DNA from: Eudorina sp. 2006-703-Eu-15
Lineage: Eukaryota > Chlorophyta > Chlorophyceae > Chlamydomonadales > Volvocaceae
NCBI GenBank assembly: GCA_003117195.1
Contig: BDSI01000029.1
Location: 1,057,023 to 1,121,022, forward strand
DNA: 64,000 bases
Direction: 5' to 3'
The notes below the pieces were generated by a model. That model was not told the DNA's origin, ran no database searches, and saw only the letters and a list, made by a program, of their open reading frames with translations. Each line of letters starts with the position of its first letter. The stretch's first letter is position 1. The position numbers and the translations under genes were made by a program. Shown here piece after piece: positions 19,875 to 32,100 of the stretch.

Positions 19875-22621
19875 AGGTTTCGCACGAGCCGAAGACCCGC
19901 AGACCTCCGTAGAGGGATTAACTGATTCGGTGGTTGCCGCTGATCCCTCCAGGGAATTGGTTGGGCTAGTCTCCAGGGCCGGGTGAGCGCATTGCCCTGC
20001 CATGGCCATGGAGATAGTTGACCCTGTGTCACTTGTCGGCCATCTGATTCCTGGGTGGGTGCCGCACGGATGGAGGGAGATGCCGTACCCCAGCAGACCC
20101 CGCCTGACGGAGATGCCCGTGTCTTATTTGACCCGCTACCATACATCGGTCACCAACGGCCCACAACCACCCGTACCCGAAGTACCCCCCCTCCCTCCCC
20201 GAGATCCGCCCACATCTTAAAGTGGTCGGTGACCCGGGGTTCCACGGTCGGTGACAACACCGCGGCGGGTGCGCATCCGGGTTGGTACCCCACCCTCCAC
20301 CCACGCAACCAAATCACGGACACCGACCGCATCGGAGGCACTGCCACTGCTGCGACCGCTGTCATCACCGCACTCACAGGCACATACGTCACATCACGTC
20401 ATCCACAGGCGCAGATGCTCACATAGGGGTCATTCGCACGGGTTGGTTGGGGCGGAATCCCGCGCTCTGATACGGTATCGCACGGGGTCGGACATCGATG
20501 GACACAACGAAGGACCCGACCTGGGAGCCGACCTGGCAGCGGCGCTATCACCTGTCATCAGCTGTTCCGGCATGTCTCACAAGATGTGAAGGAATTGACA
20601 GCATTCACAATCCCTGAACACGTCACATCCCCCATCCCCGGGCTGGGTGTGTCTGGGCTGTTTCAATTGATCCCCCATCTCCTGTCTTGTGGTGGCGGAT
20701 ACCCAGCAGCTCAGGCACCCGCAAACGCCACCCCACAGGTCCATCCCCACCAGGTGCAGCTGCCCGACAAGGTACAGCAGCCGACAGGCACACAGACAGA
20801 CAGACAAACAGACGACGGCAGGTTCCCACCTCGCCCAAAATGGTCGCCACAGCAGCAGCTCTAAAGCCTGGTTGAGATGTCGGCCCTTGGATGCGCGACC
20901 CTTGAGGCCCCCGCAGCTCCCGACCCTCCGGGTCCCGTCAGGTCCCTTGCGGGCACAGGGACGCCGTACACCCAAGCGGAAAGGTAGGCGGTCAGGCAGG
21001 CCGCAACAGGTAGCACCACAACCCCCATGGCATAGCCAGCCTGGTCCAAAGGCTCCTCAACACCAGGGTCGGAGGGCGGCGGGCGGTACACACACACACA
21101 CACACACCCGGGGCCGCCTCCCGTGGCAGCGGCCCCTCCCCGGCCCCTGTCCGCGTCGCGTCACACCACGTTACGTCACGTCACGTCGCGTCACGTCACG
21201 TTGTGGCCCTCCACTGCCCTCAAGACACCACAAAAGCCTCCGGCTGCTGTCCGGCTTACCGTACGTACGGTCTGTACGGTACCACAACCACGGCGGCTTC
21301 TGGATGAGCCCTAAACGCCCGTCCCTCGCAAGAAGAGGCACCCGATGACCCGGCGACGCATCAAGTCAAATTACACCGACCCGGCATGAGTCGGGTGGGG
21401 ACAGGTGGGGCTATAGGTCGGGAAGATGGGGACGGGTGTTTGGGGGGCCAAACCATTTACCGGACGCCCCCACCTCGCCTCAACGCGGCACCATCACCAC
21501 CCTCGGTGCCGGGGTAGGAAGGGGCGGGGCGGGGCTGACGAGAGGGGCGGGGGATGTCCGACTCCATGCTTAACGAGCACGGCAGTACGAGGAAAACACC
21601 CTGCAGTGCTGCGCTCCCTGGCCGGGGCGCCCGCTGCTACACGGGTGGCGAAGCCACGGTTACCTATACGGATCCAGATCCACCACTGCAACCCGAATCC
21701 AGATCCAAATGCGCCTTAGCGCGGCGCAACAAAGCCGAGAAGGGCGCTCGGACGGCCCTTAGGCCGGTGTCAACACCTGACCGGTGTCACATCACCTCAC
21801 GCCACGTCACGTCACGTATGCCCGCTCGAGGAGGGGTGTAATCCACTCCCAGCAGTAAGACTACTGATAACTAAGCACCGGACACGATGCACATCTGGAT
21901 TTACATGTTGATCCAAATCCGGAATGAGATCCAGATCTTCACAAATACATCCTACCATCCGTCAGCGACTGCACCAGCCACCGCGCGGCGCCCAGTGGAG
22001 TTCATCTCATCGATTCATCCCGTCCCATCTCATCCCATCCGACCAAAGCAAAGAATGGTTGAGGTCTCAGCAAGGTGTGTTCGAAGGGAGGGGGAAAAGG
22101 AGCCGCGCCCCCAGCAGGGGGGAGCCGGCGGCGACCCATCACGGTTCAAACTCCCTCAATCTCCGATCATCATCATCAACACGTGCCCCCCGGGGGGCCA
22201 AGGCGCACATGCCAGTAAGCAGTACCCCTCCTGGGGTGAGGTAAGGCAAAGGGAGGGTTTACGCGGGACGTGGGGTGACAGAGCCCGGCGGCTGCAGCAC
22301 CTCCTCATAGAGACGGCAGCACCACCCGCATTGACCGCCGGGCCACCCCCCCCCACACACACGCGCCTCTCCTCCCAAGCGTACATTGCCGGCCCCCCCC
22401 ACCGCCTGTCTCTCCACCCGACCACCACCGTGCAGCCATGTCTACAGCCATATCACCGGTCACGGTCGCGTGCCCGCCCCCCCCCCTGTCTACCCGCCCC
22501 TACGGGACCGGCGGCCAGACCAATACCCTGCCACCGCTGTAGCTTGCCACTAGCTTCACGCCAGCCTGCCTTGTATATTACCAATAACGTCTTCCTCAGG
22601 CTTCTGGCCAGATACCTGGTC
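19875..22621. other. gene-poor repeat-rich interval
   Basis: No supported gene. It holds (AC)n near 21089-21107, a CGTCA-type pentamer array at 21153-21202 with a further short array near 21800, and C-rich low-complexity DNA. TTACA at 21901-21905 is a minus-strand TGTAA and is the nearest candidate poly(A) signal for the kinase gene, whose stop is at 23153. That would give a 3' UTR of about 1.25 kb spanning the pentanucleotide array. Confidence 0.45.
21153..21202 (+). repeat. CGTCA/CGTTA pentamer array
   Basis: Repeated CGTCA-type pentamers with interruptions over about 50 bp. Each CACGTCAC core carries an ACGT. No other function is evident. Confidence 0.8.
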
Positions 22622-22954
22622 GTACCCGTCCCGTCCCGTCCCGTCCCGTCCCGTCCCGTCCCGTCCCGTCCCGTCCCGTCCCGTCCCGTCCCGTCCCGTC
22701 CCGTCCCGTCCCGTCCGTCGTCCCGTCCCGTCCCGTCCCGTCCCGTCCCGTCCCGTCCCGTCCCGTCCCGTCCCGTCCCGTCCCGTCCCGTCCCGTCCCG
22801 TCCCGTCCCGTCCCGTCCCGTCCCGTCCCGTCCCGTCCCGTCCCGTCCCGTCCCGTCCCGTCCCGTCCCGTCCCGTCCCGTCCCGTCCCGTCCCGTCCCG
22901 TCCCGTCCCGTCCCGTCCCGTCCCGTCCCGTCCCGTCCCGTCCCGTCCCGTCCC

Positions 22955-23010
<56 letters not shown>

Positions 23011-23083
23011 TCCCGTCCCGTCCCGTCCCGTCCCGTCCCGTCCCGTCCCGTCCCGTCCCGTCCCGTCCCGTCCCATCCCGTCC
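22622..23083 (+). repeat. (CCCGT)n satellite with an internal run of 53 C
   Basis: About 85 copies of the pentamer CCCGT run almost perfectly from 22622 to 23083. There is one small phase slip near 22712 and one continuous run of C from 22957 to 23009. On the minus strand, the sense strand of the adjacent kinase gene, this is (GGGAC)n with a G53 run, which has strong G-quadruplex potential. Array length may be collapsed or expanded in the assembly. Confidence 0.95.
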
Positions 23084-23089
23084 GCGTAT

Positions 23090-23152
23090 CTCTAGAGGTC
23101 CTGCGTATCTCTAGAGGGCCGGCACCGCGTATCTCTAGAGGGCCGGCACCGG
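23090..23152 (+). repeat. ~24-bp tandem repeat, about 3 copies, at the kinase gene 3' end
   Basis: Units contain GCGTATCTCTAGAG, then GGCCGGCACC in the later copies. They lie directly downstream of the kinase stop codon on the minus strand. Confidence 0.85.
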
Positions 23153-26100
23153 TCAATGGCTGCGGGAGGGCGGCAGCTCCGACATCACCGGCACGGCGGT
23201 GGAGGAGGAGGTGCGCGCCGCGCTGTTGGACGCGGAGAAGAAGGTGCCGTCGCTGCCGCCGTCACCGCCGCTGCCCTCATTGTCGTACGGCGCCACTGCG
23301 CGGGCCGTCGGCCGAGACGCATCGACGGCGGCGCGCGGCAGCGCTGAGGCGCCCTCGTCGTCTGCGTCACCTATAACGGAGTGGGAGTCCTCTATCACAG
23401 CCAGGAGCGTCGGTACGGCGCTGAGGCCGTACACTGTCTCGCCGCCGCCGCCCAGCTGGCTTCCGCCGCCGCCGCCGCCGTTGTGACCGGAGCCGATGCT
23501 GCCCTCCAAGCTGCGGCTGCTGCGGCTGCTGCTGCCGTAGCCTCGACTGCCGTGGCTCCTCATCACGCGGCTTGCTGCGGCGGCTTCCGTGACAGCGGCA
23601 GAAACAACCCCGGCCCGACTGCTGCCGCCGCCGCCGCCGCCCTGGCTTATGCCTTGCTGCAGCAAGAGGTGCGGGTGGTGCTGCTGCAAGTGGTGGGTGA
23701 CGGCCGCCAGATGATGACCGCCGCCGCCGCCGCCACCGCCGCCGGTGGCCAGTGTGCCCACGGAACTGCCCGAAGCAACACTGCTGCCGCCGCCGCCGTG
23801 CATGGTGCCGAAATCGCTAAGGGACCCACGGGTCAGCAGCGCCGCGCCGGCGCCGCTGCCCCCGCGGCCCTCCGTGCCGCTGCCTATCCGGCCCGCCGCC
23901 ACCAGCGCGACGTCCACCATATCAGCGGCGGTAGCCAGGCACACCTCAGTGGCGTGGCCGCTGCCGCCGCCGCCACCAGTGCCCGTGCCGTCACCGTTAC
24001 CGTTAGCGCGGCCGTAACCACCGTTGCCGTTGTGCCCACCGAGCGATATAGAGCCGTTGGAGCCCGGCCTGGCCAGCCCCGCCATGGCCGCCGCGACGCC
24101 GCCACCGCCACCTGCCCCCATGCTGCTGCTGCCGTACGATGGTACGACAGGCGCTGGGCCCATTCGGCCGACGCCGAACGACGGCGACTGCAGCAGCGCC
24201 GCAGTCCCCGCGCTGCCGCCGCCGCCGCTAGATCTGCCGCCGCCGCCATTCTCTCCCTCTCCTCCCCCTCCGGGCTCCGGACTCCTGGACGAGCGACTCA
24301 TCCGGGACTGAGCCAGCTGCAGCAGCAGTGGCGAGCCGCCCCCCAGGCTGCCGCGGGTTGAAGAGGGCAGCGGCAGGGCCTGCGCGCCGCTGTTGCTGCT
24401 GGCAGCGGCCGCCGCGGCGGTGACGGAGATGACTCCGCCGATGCCGTGGTAGGCGGACAGCGACCTCCGCCTGGCGCTGCCGCCGCCCACACCGCCGTGG
24501 CCGGTCCGCCGGAACGACCGCGACGGCCACAGGGTCTGTGGCATGTGCGCAGCCATCGCCGCTGCCGCCGACCCCGGCGACACCGGCCTGCCGCCGCCGC
24601 CGCCGCCCAGCGCCGACGCCTCCACGTTGCTGGCGAAGCTGCCGATCTGGCCGCGCCCCAGGCTGGAGGGACGGGCCAGCATCCGGCCCGATAGGAGCCC
24701 ATGGCCAGCGGCGGCGGCGGCGACGGCGGCGGCGTGGGACAAGTCAGCCGGCGGGCTGCTAGCGACGGAGCCCGTCGCCGACGACGACGCGGCATGGCTC
24801 GGTCCGACGCCCGCCAATCCCCCGCCCGCTGCCGCCGCCGCCGCCGCCGCAACGGCGGCAGCGTCCATGCCGGCGGCGGCTGCCCGACCGAACAGGCTCG
24901 ATGGGTACGGCTGGTGGTGGTGGGAGTGGAGGCCGCCCGCGGTCATTCCGCCGCCAATTGCGAGCTGGAGCACGGCTCCAGGAGGGCCGCCGCCAGCCGC
25001 ACCACCAACGACCGCAGCCCCTGCTATCCCAGCTCCGCCGCCGCCACCGACACCTATCCCGCCCGCCCCGCGCCCGCCCCGCTCCCGCCCCCCGCCCGCC
25101 AGTCCCCCGCCCTCGTGGGCCACCACCATGGGGCGGACCTCCAGGGCGGCTCCAGGGGAAACCGTCATGAGGGCCTGTGCAGGAGGGGCCAGGGCAGAGG
25201 GGGCGTGGAGGCGGCGGTGGGCGCAGTGGGGGCAATGACCGCAGCGGGTCGGAAGGAGAAGAGGAGGAACTGGCACCAGCACCGGGGTGTGCGGGGGCGA
25301 TGGCGATGGTGGGTCCGCGCAAAGGCGGGTGCAGATCCGGTAAGAGAGAAGGCATACAAGCAGTCGCGATGATTGGATTCGCGTTAGCTGCGACCCTACG
25401 TAGTCGTACGCACCCCCACCTGCGCTCCCCATGGTAGCGTTCGAGGCCGTTAGGCGCCATCCGGCGCCGCCGCGGGGGACACAGAGCCCGCACCTACTCA
25501 TCCCGCCCCCTTCCCTCCCTCCCCCAGCGGCCGCAGCGGCCACGGCAGCCTCCTCCCCACCCCCACCTCCCCCCGAGTACCTTGTGCAGCGCCACCACCA
25601 GGGCCGAGGCGGTGGGCCGCTTGCGCGGGTCCTGGGCCCAGCAGGCGTGTGCCAGGTTGCGGTAGTGGTCGGGGGTGGTGTGTGGGAACTGCGGCCTCAG
25701 CCCGCGGCTGGTGTACGAGTGCACCCGGGCGGCGGACAGCCCCGCCAGCGCGGGGATACCCACCAGCACCTCCCACATCAGCATGCCGAAGCTGCGAAAG
25801 GGGTTGGGGAGAGGAGGGAGAGAGGAGGGGAGGAGGGGGAGGGCGACGTGTCAGGCAACGAGGAACTGCGCTGGCTACCAGTGTGCCAGAGCAAAGGTCC
25901 GGTTGGTATACCGCCGGAGGGGGGGAGGGGAGAGGGAAACGGAACGACAGGTTGTGAAGTCCGGGGTGTGCAACTCGGGGGGGAGGGAGGATACAGGAAA
26001 TTGGTAGACAATTCAAACTGGGGGAGGGAGGAGGATGGTGCTCACATATTGACGTCCCGACACACGTCGCGTCAGGCACGTTGCGCGGGTGGTGGCAAGG

Positions 26101-29100
26101 GCCCCTTCGGCCCCATACGCCCGGGTGCCCCATGGAGGTGGGGATGGGGTGGTGAAAAAGAGCTCGGTCGCCGCAACTCGCATGCCGCCATCCCGTACGG
26201 CATTCCTGTATCGTACAACGCCGTAGCACCTACCTGTAAATATCCACCGAGCCGTCCAGCACCTGCCCCTGCGTGAAGGCCTCCGGGGCCAGGTGCGAGG
26301 GCGTACCCAGCACGTGACCGGATAGAAAGCCCACCCGGGGCTCGAGCAGCCCCGAGACCCCCCCTGGAGCAGTGCCGCCGGCGGGGGAGGAGCCCGACAC
26401 GCCCGACGCCGCCGAGACGGCGCTGGCAAAGGTGGCGGCCGCCTGCGGCGAGGGCACCGCCGCGGCACCGGCGGCGTAGGTGTTGTGCGGGCTCGTGGCG
26501 GCGCCCGGGCCGCCACCTCCTCCTGCCCCCCCGCCGCCTCCTCCTCCCGCTCCCCCTCCTCCTAGCGGCGTGTGTTCGTTCATTCCGGTGGAGGAGACGG
26601 AGGCGGTGGCGGGTCCGGGCGGGTAGATCTCCCGCATCAGCTGCACGCAGCCAAAGTCCGAGAGCTTGCAGGTGAAGCCGCGGGGGTCGTGGGGCGCGGA
26701 GCGGAGGAGCACGTTGGAGGGCTTGAGCTGCGGGAAGGGGGCGGGGCGGTGATCGAGGTCGAAAAAAAGGGGTATAGGAAATTGGTAGACATATTCAAAC
26801 TGCGCTGCAAAGGTCCAGAGCAAAAGGAGGGGGTTAATAGGAAAGAGGCAGACGAAAGGTATTCATGCTGTGCTGCTGCGCGCGAAGTCGGGAGGTGGTT
26901 TCAGAGAACCGAAGCTACCCCCAGCGCTTGCGCGCGTTCCTTCATGGACTCCTAGAAATGCTTCAGGGCGGGTGGCGGGTGGCGTGTGGTGGGTGCTGCA
27001 GGGCACTGGCTGCACCCTCGCGCAGAAGGCTTAGCAGGGGCAGCGGGGCCAAGCAAGGTGAGGATGCAACATTCGTACGTGGGGCTGTACGTATGTGGGG
27101 TTGTACGTATGTGGGGTTGTACGTATGTGGGGCTGTACGTATGTGGGGTTGTATGTATGTGGGGCTGTACGTATGTGGGGCTGTACGTATGTGGGATTGT
27201 ACGTATGTGGGGCTGTACGAATGTGGGGTTGTACGTATATGGGGTTGTACGTATGTGGGGTTGTACGTATGTGGGGTTGTACGAATGTGGGGCTGTACGT
27301 ATGTGGGGTTGTACGTATGTGGGGCTGTACGTATGTGGGGTTGTATGTATGTGGGGCTGTACGTATGTGGGGCTGTACGTATGTGGGGCTGTACGTATGT
27401 GGGGCTGTACGTATGTGGGGTTGTACGTATGTGGGGCTGTACGTATGTGGGGCTGTCCATATGTGGGGTTGTACGTATGTGGGGTTGTACGTACGTGGGG
27501 TTGTACGTATGTGGGGTTGTAAGTACGTGGGGTTGTACGTATGTGGGGTTGTACGTATGTGGGGTTGTACGTATGTGGGGTTGTACGTATGTGGGGTTGT
27601 ACGTATGTGGGGTTCAGCGCGTAAGAAAGGAGACACGCCCGGCCCGCCATGCACGCGAAGCAGGGCAGGGCAGGGCATGCGGGTGGCCCCGTCCCCCCCA
27701 CCCGCCCGGCATCCTCAGCCCCTTTTCCCCCTTGTAACCAGGCCCCCGCTGCCCCGTACAGCCACCAGTCCCGGCCGCCCCCCTGGACCCGTCCCGGCCC
27801 TCACATCGCAGTGTGCCAGCCGCATGGCGTGCATGTGGCGGATGGCGAGCGCCACCTCGAGCAGCGTCAGGTAGATGAACTGCAAGGGCAGGAGGGGGGA
27901 AGGGGGGAAAGGAGGCGGTAGATTAAGGGGGGAAAGGCGAGTTGGCAGGCATGCCATTGCTGCGCTGAGTGCTGGAGCAAAGGTCAGCCATAATGCCTTA
28001 ATGCGCCCTGTAATGCGATGAAACAACGCTTGGAAGGGGGGGAAGAGGGTGCAATCGGTGATTTTTTTCGCGATTTCGCTGCCTTAAATTGACAAAGGGG
28101 AAGGCGGGTGCAGAGCGCGGCAAGAGAGACGCTATGATGAAAGAGGCCGAGGGCTTTGCCGTGCGTGCTTCTGTAGGTGCGGAAGGTGGGAGCAACCCCT
28201 ACTTCGAAGTTGGGCTGCAGCTCCGCCGCCGCCGCCAGCGCCGCCGCCGCGCCGCCCGCCCCCGCCGCCTCCGCCCTCGCGGCGGGCAGGCTGGAGGGGC
28301 TGGCCGCCAGTCGGGCGTCCTTCCGGAAGAAGGCGCCCCGCTCCATGGCCTGGCGCAGGTTGCCTGGGGGGTTTGGTAGGGGGTTGCGAGAGGACGGCGT
28401 TGTTAGGAAGTTGGTTAACATATTTGTACTGCGCTGCTGCTGCTGGGTTTGGGGGGGAGTTGGGCAAGGGGTTGGGGAGGGTATAGGAAATTGGTAGACA
28501 TTTCAAACTGCGCTGATGCCAGAGCGACGGTTCGACCGGAGAAATTGGTACAGTACCATAGATCGCCGGCGACGACGACGGTGTAGGCGTCGGTGTTGCC
28601 AAAACCAGGTAAAATGAATCGTAACATGTATGATGTCTAACGCAGTTTTCGGAGGGAATCGAAAGATAGCGTGGCCGGTAGGCGCGTATAGGCAACAGGA
28701 GCCATAGCTCCCAACGTCAACTAACAAGGTTGAAGTAAAATCAGAAGTAAAAATTTACTGGTGATGTGTAAAATTATTATAGAAGCAATTTGCTGCAGTG
28801 TCGGAAGCTGCTGCTGAGTAGTCCGAAGCGCTGCGCTGACATGCGAGTGTACCTCCCGCCCGAAGCCCCCAGACCCGAGTATACCCCAACCACGGCTGTC
28901 AAGATCAACACGGAGAACCCGCAAACCAACACTCACCTGGCCGGAAGCAGGCAGCCGCGACGCGCGAGGGGAAGGGAGGGACACATGACGTGGGCGGAAT
29001 GCGTGAGACCAGGAAAGGAGGAGATAAAAAACTAGCTGTAGCCTGTAGCATGTAAAACTAATATGAATAGACCTGGGTCGTGAAGAACTGATATCGAGAA

Positions 29101-32100
29101 GCGAAGGGCGAACAAGTCCGAGTACGAGAAAGCAGTGGGTTGGGGAGGAGGTTGGGGAGGGGGTAGCGGAGAGGGTTGGGACGGGTTTACGGGCTGGAGG
29201 TGGTGGTGGTGGTGGTGGTGGCGGTGGAACTGGAGGTCGCTGACCCGGACGGCAAAGCCCCGTGTAGGACGGGAGGCGCGCAGAATATTGGTGGGCAAGG
29301 ATGGACCAAGAGGGGGGGCCCCGGCGCCGGCCCGCGGGGGGGGTGCCTTGAACGGGTCACAGGGATGGGTCGAGGGAGGGGTCCCGGGCTGCGGGGTTCG
29401 TGTGGGTGTGCCGTCCGTACGGCCATACTCAAGTGGCTGACATCCCTTGCCCCCCCGGCCCTGAACCTTGCACACCACCACCACCACCACCACCACATCC
29501 GCTGCTGGGCTGGCCCTCCAAGCCCCTCTTGCGCATGACTGCCAGCATTGGGCCCGGCCAGCATTGGGCCCGGCCAGCATTGGGCCCGGCCAGCATTGGG
29601 CCCGGCCAGCATTGGGCCCGGCCAGGAAGTCACGACGGTCTCATGGTTTGTCGGCTGTAGGACTCCTCACTGACCCCATAATCCCCCAATCCCATACCCC
29701 CAATCCCATACCCCTAATCCTGCCTCTCCTTCGGCTCTTCGTCTTTACCCACACGATACGCCCCACACCAACCCCAACCGTTATCCCCTTATCCCTCCCC
29801 CGTTAACCCCCCCCCGCCCCTACCTCCATCGCAATACTCGAGCACCAGCACCAAATTGATGGCGCCCGTAGGGTCCCCTGGAGCAGTGTCGGCCACGTGC
29901 ATCAGCCTGTTACGGAGGGGGGTTTGGGGGAAGAGGTGGGATCGGGGGGACCGGGGGGACAGGGGGGAGATAGCGGGGCGAGGGCGGGTGGGGGTGGGTA
30001 GGGATTGGGGAACCGATGCATGGCACAGGAGTCAATACGCGACCCAAGTTACTTACCATACATACCTGAATTATGCGCTCACCGTTACCGCGGGTGACCG
30101 CGTCGCCGCCAGACCCATCTCGAACCAACCACAACGCGCGACAGCACTAAGACGGACCACACCCCAGACAGCACAAATTATCGAGAACGTAGTACTCACC
30201 TGCGCAAATGGGACGAAAGGCGGACGGGGGTGGGGGGTGGGGGGTTACCGCGGATTAGGTAAAATTACAAAACCGCACTGACTGCCCTGCATGCAGAGCA
30301 CGAGAGCAGAGGTGGTGCTGCACAATCAGGCAGGGGAACGGGGCCGGGGGGTCTGGGGCTGGGGCTGGCGCTGGGGCGGGGGGGCGGGGTTGCGATTTCC
30401 CCATCTCACTCCCCCCTTGGACCGCTCCCCAGATCCCCCCTTCCGCCCTCTCCCCACCCACCTGAACCGCCCCTCGTCCCCCTCGTACTCCACCACCATG
30501 ACATCCGTGAAGTACGTGTGGAGCTGAAGGAGGGAGGGAGCGACAGGGTACGGGACATTGGTAAACATATGACACAGGGAGGGAGGGCCGCGGGTGGGGT
30601 GGGTGTGGGGCACATGCATGGAAGACGGGAAGCTGTTATCGAGTGCGTTTGTTCGTCGTTGGTCAGGCAGGAGAGCGAGGCAGAGCTGTGCCGCAGATGT
30701 GCCCGTATGTGTGTCTGCTGTGTCGCCGTCTGTCTGTCTGTCTTGACCTGTGACTGTCAGCATTGAGGCAGTCGGGCCCTGGGAAGTCAGGCAGTCGGGG
30801 CCCTGGGAAGTGAGACAGTCGGGGCCCTGGGAAGTGAGGCAGTCGGGGCCCCACCTGCACCAGGTGCGGGTGGGCCACCGCCGCAGTTGCCGCCACCTCC
30901 AGCGCGTCCCGCAGCAGCGCCCGGTGCCGCCGAGCCGCCCGCCGGACCGCCTCCGCGTTGTCCGCATCGAAGGCCACATCACGGTCCACGGGGCCCATCC
31001 CGCCGCCGCCTGCACCGGCCACGCGACCAACCAGGGGGGCAGGCGGCCAAGGGGACGTTTTGGGGACCTAGGACAGCATGCCGAGCACCGCAATCCCCCA
31101 ACCACCACCACCACCACCACCACCACCACTACCTCACCCAGTACCCACCCAGTACCGCCGTACCTTCGGCTGTGGGTATAATCTTGACCGCCACCTGGAT
31201 GCCGTGCATGCGGCCGCGGTACACCACACCCTGTGTACGACAGGAAAACACACACGGTGTCGACACGTGGAGTTATGGCAGGTGACGATACGGGTTGGGC
31301 CGCGCGGGATGTACGAACGTAGGCATGTTAAATTGCGCTGTCTGCCCCCGGTTGGGGGGTGCGGAGGTGAGGGCGGGATCGGGGGCACAATCGCCCAGGT
31401 CCCGGGGAGAGGGAGGGAGGAGGGCTCAGGCAGCAGTTCTCATGTCACCATACACAGTTCTACATTGCTGTACATACATATATACATATGATTACCACGT
31501 CCTACTTCAACGGCGGCGTCAGTCAACCGGACAACTACTACACAATCGGTTATTGTTTCGCTATTTCTCTGTCTTTACTGACAAAGAGGGGGGCTCAGGC
31601 AGTCAGCACCGCCATGCCCGGCTACGGGGCACAGGGTGGTAATGGGCGGAGTATTTATACCTAGTAACCCGCACGACCCAAACCAGTTACCAACATTCTT
31701 ACAGGACACACCTGCCAAGCGAAATAACAATGAATAATAACGGAACGAGGCGTGTGTGTTTAGAATTGCAACCCGCCCGCCCGCGTGTGTGTGTGTTGTG
31801 CGCTCAGTGAGCAACCCACCCGTGTGTTTAACAAGAAGCCCGCCCGTGTGTTTATGTGTATGCAAAAATGGAGGAGGGCGGGAAGGGCGGTCTGGGGAAC
31901 GGAGCGTGCGGTCGGGCCTCCGGGCGGAGGGCCGGGGCGCGAGGTAAAAGAAAAGGAAAACCAACGAACCCGGGCACACCCAGAAGCACTCAGCGCAGGG
32001 GGTGTTGGGGTCGCGATGCGGTTCGGGCCGTGCGGGCCGATTCCTCCCTCCCTCCTGGCCCCCCACCCCACCCTTCCCCCCACCCCTCCCCCCGCACCTG

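Noticed and set aside
21887..23095. 402-codon frame with long SRPVP repeats, and matching Gly/Arg/Asp frames on the other strand
   Set aside because: They are translations of the CCCGT pentamer array, which is open in several frames.
26865..27737. Several Tyr/Val/Gly- or His/Thr/Pro-repeat frames on both strands
   Set aside because: They are translations of the 15-bp intronic minisatellite and cross known splice junctions of the kinase gene.
31087..31130. CCA-triplet stretch as a His/Pro-rich coding segment
   Set aside because: It lies in an intron between phase-consistent kinase exons at 31230-31164 and 31009-30855.
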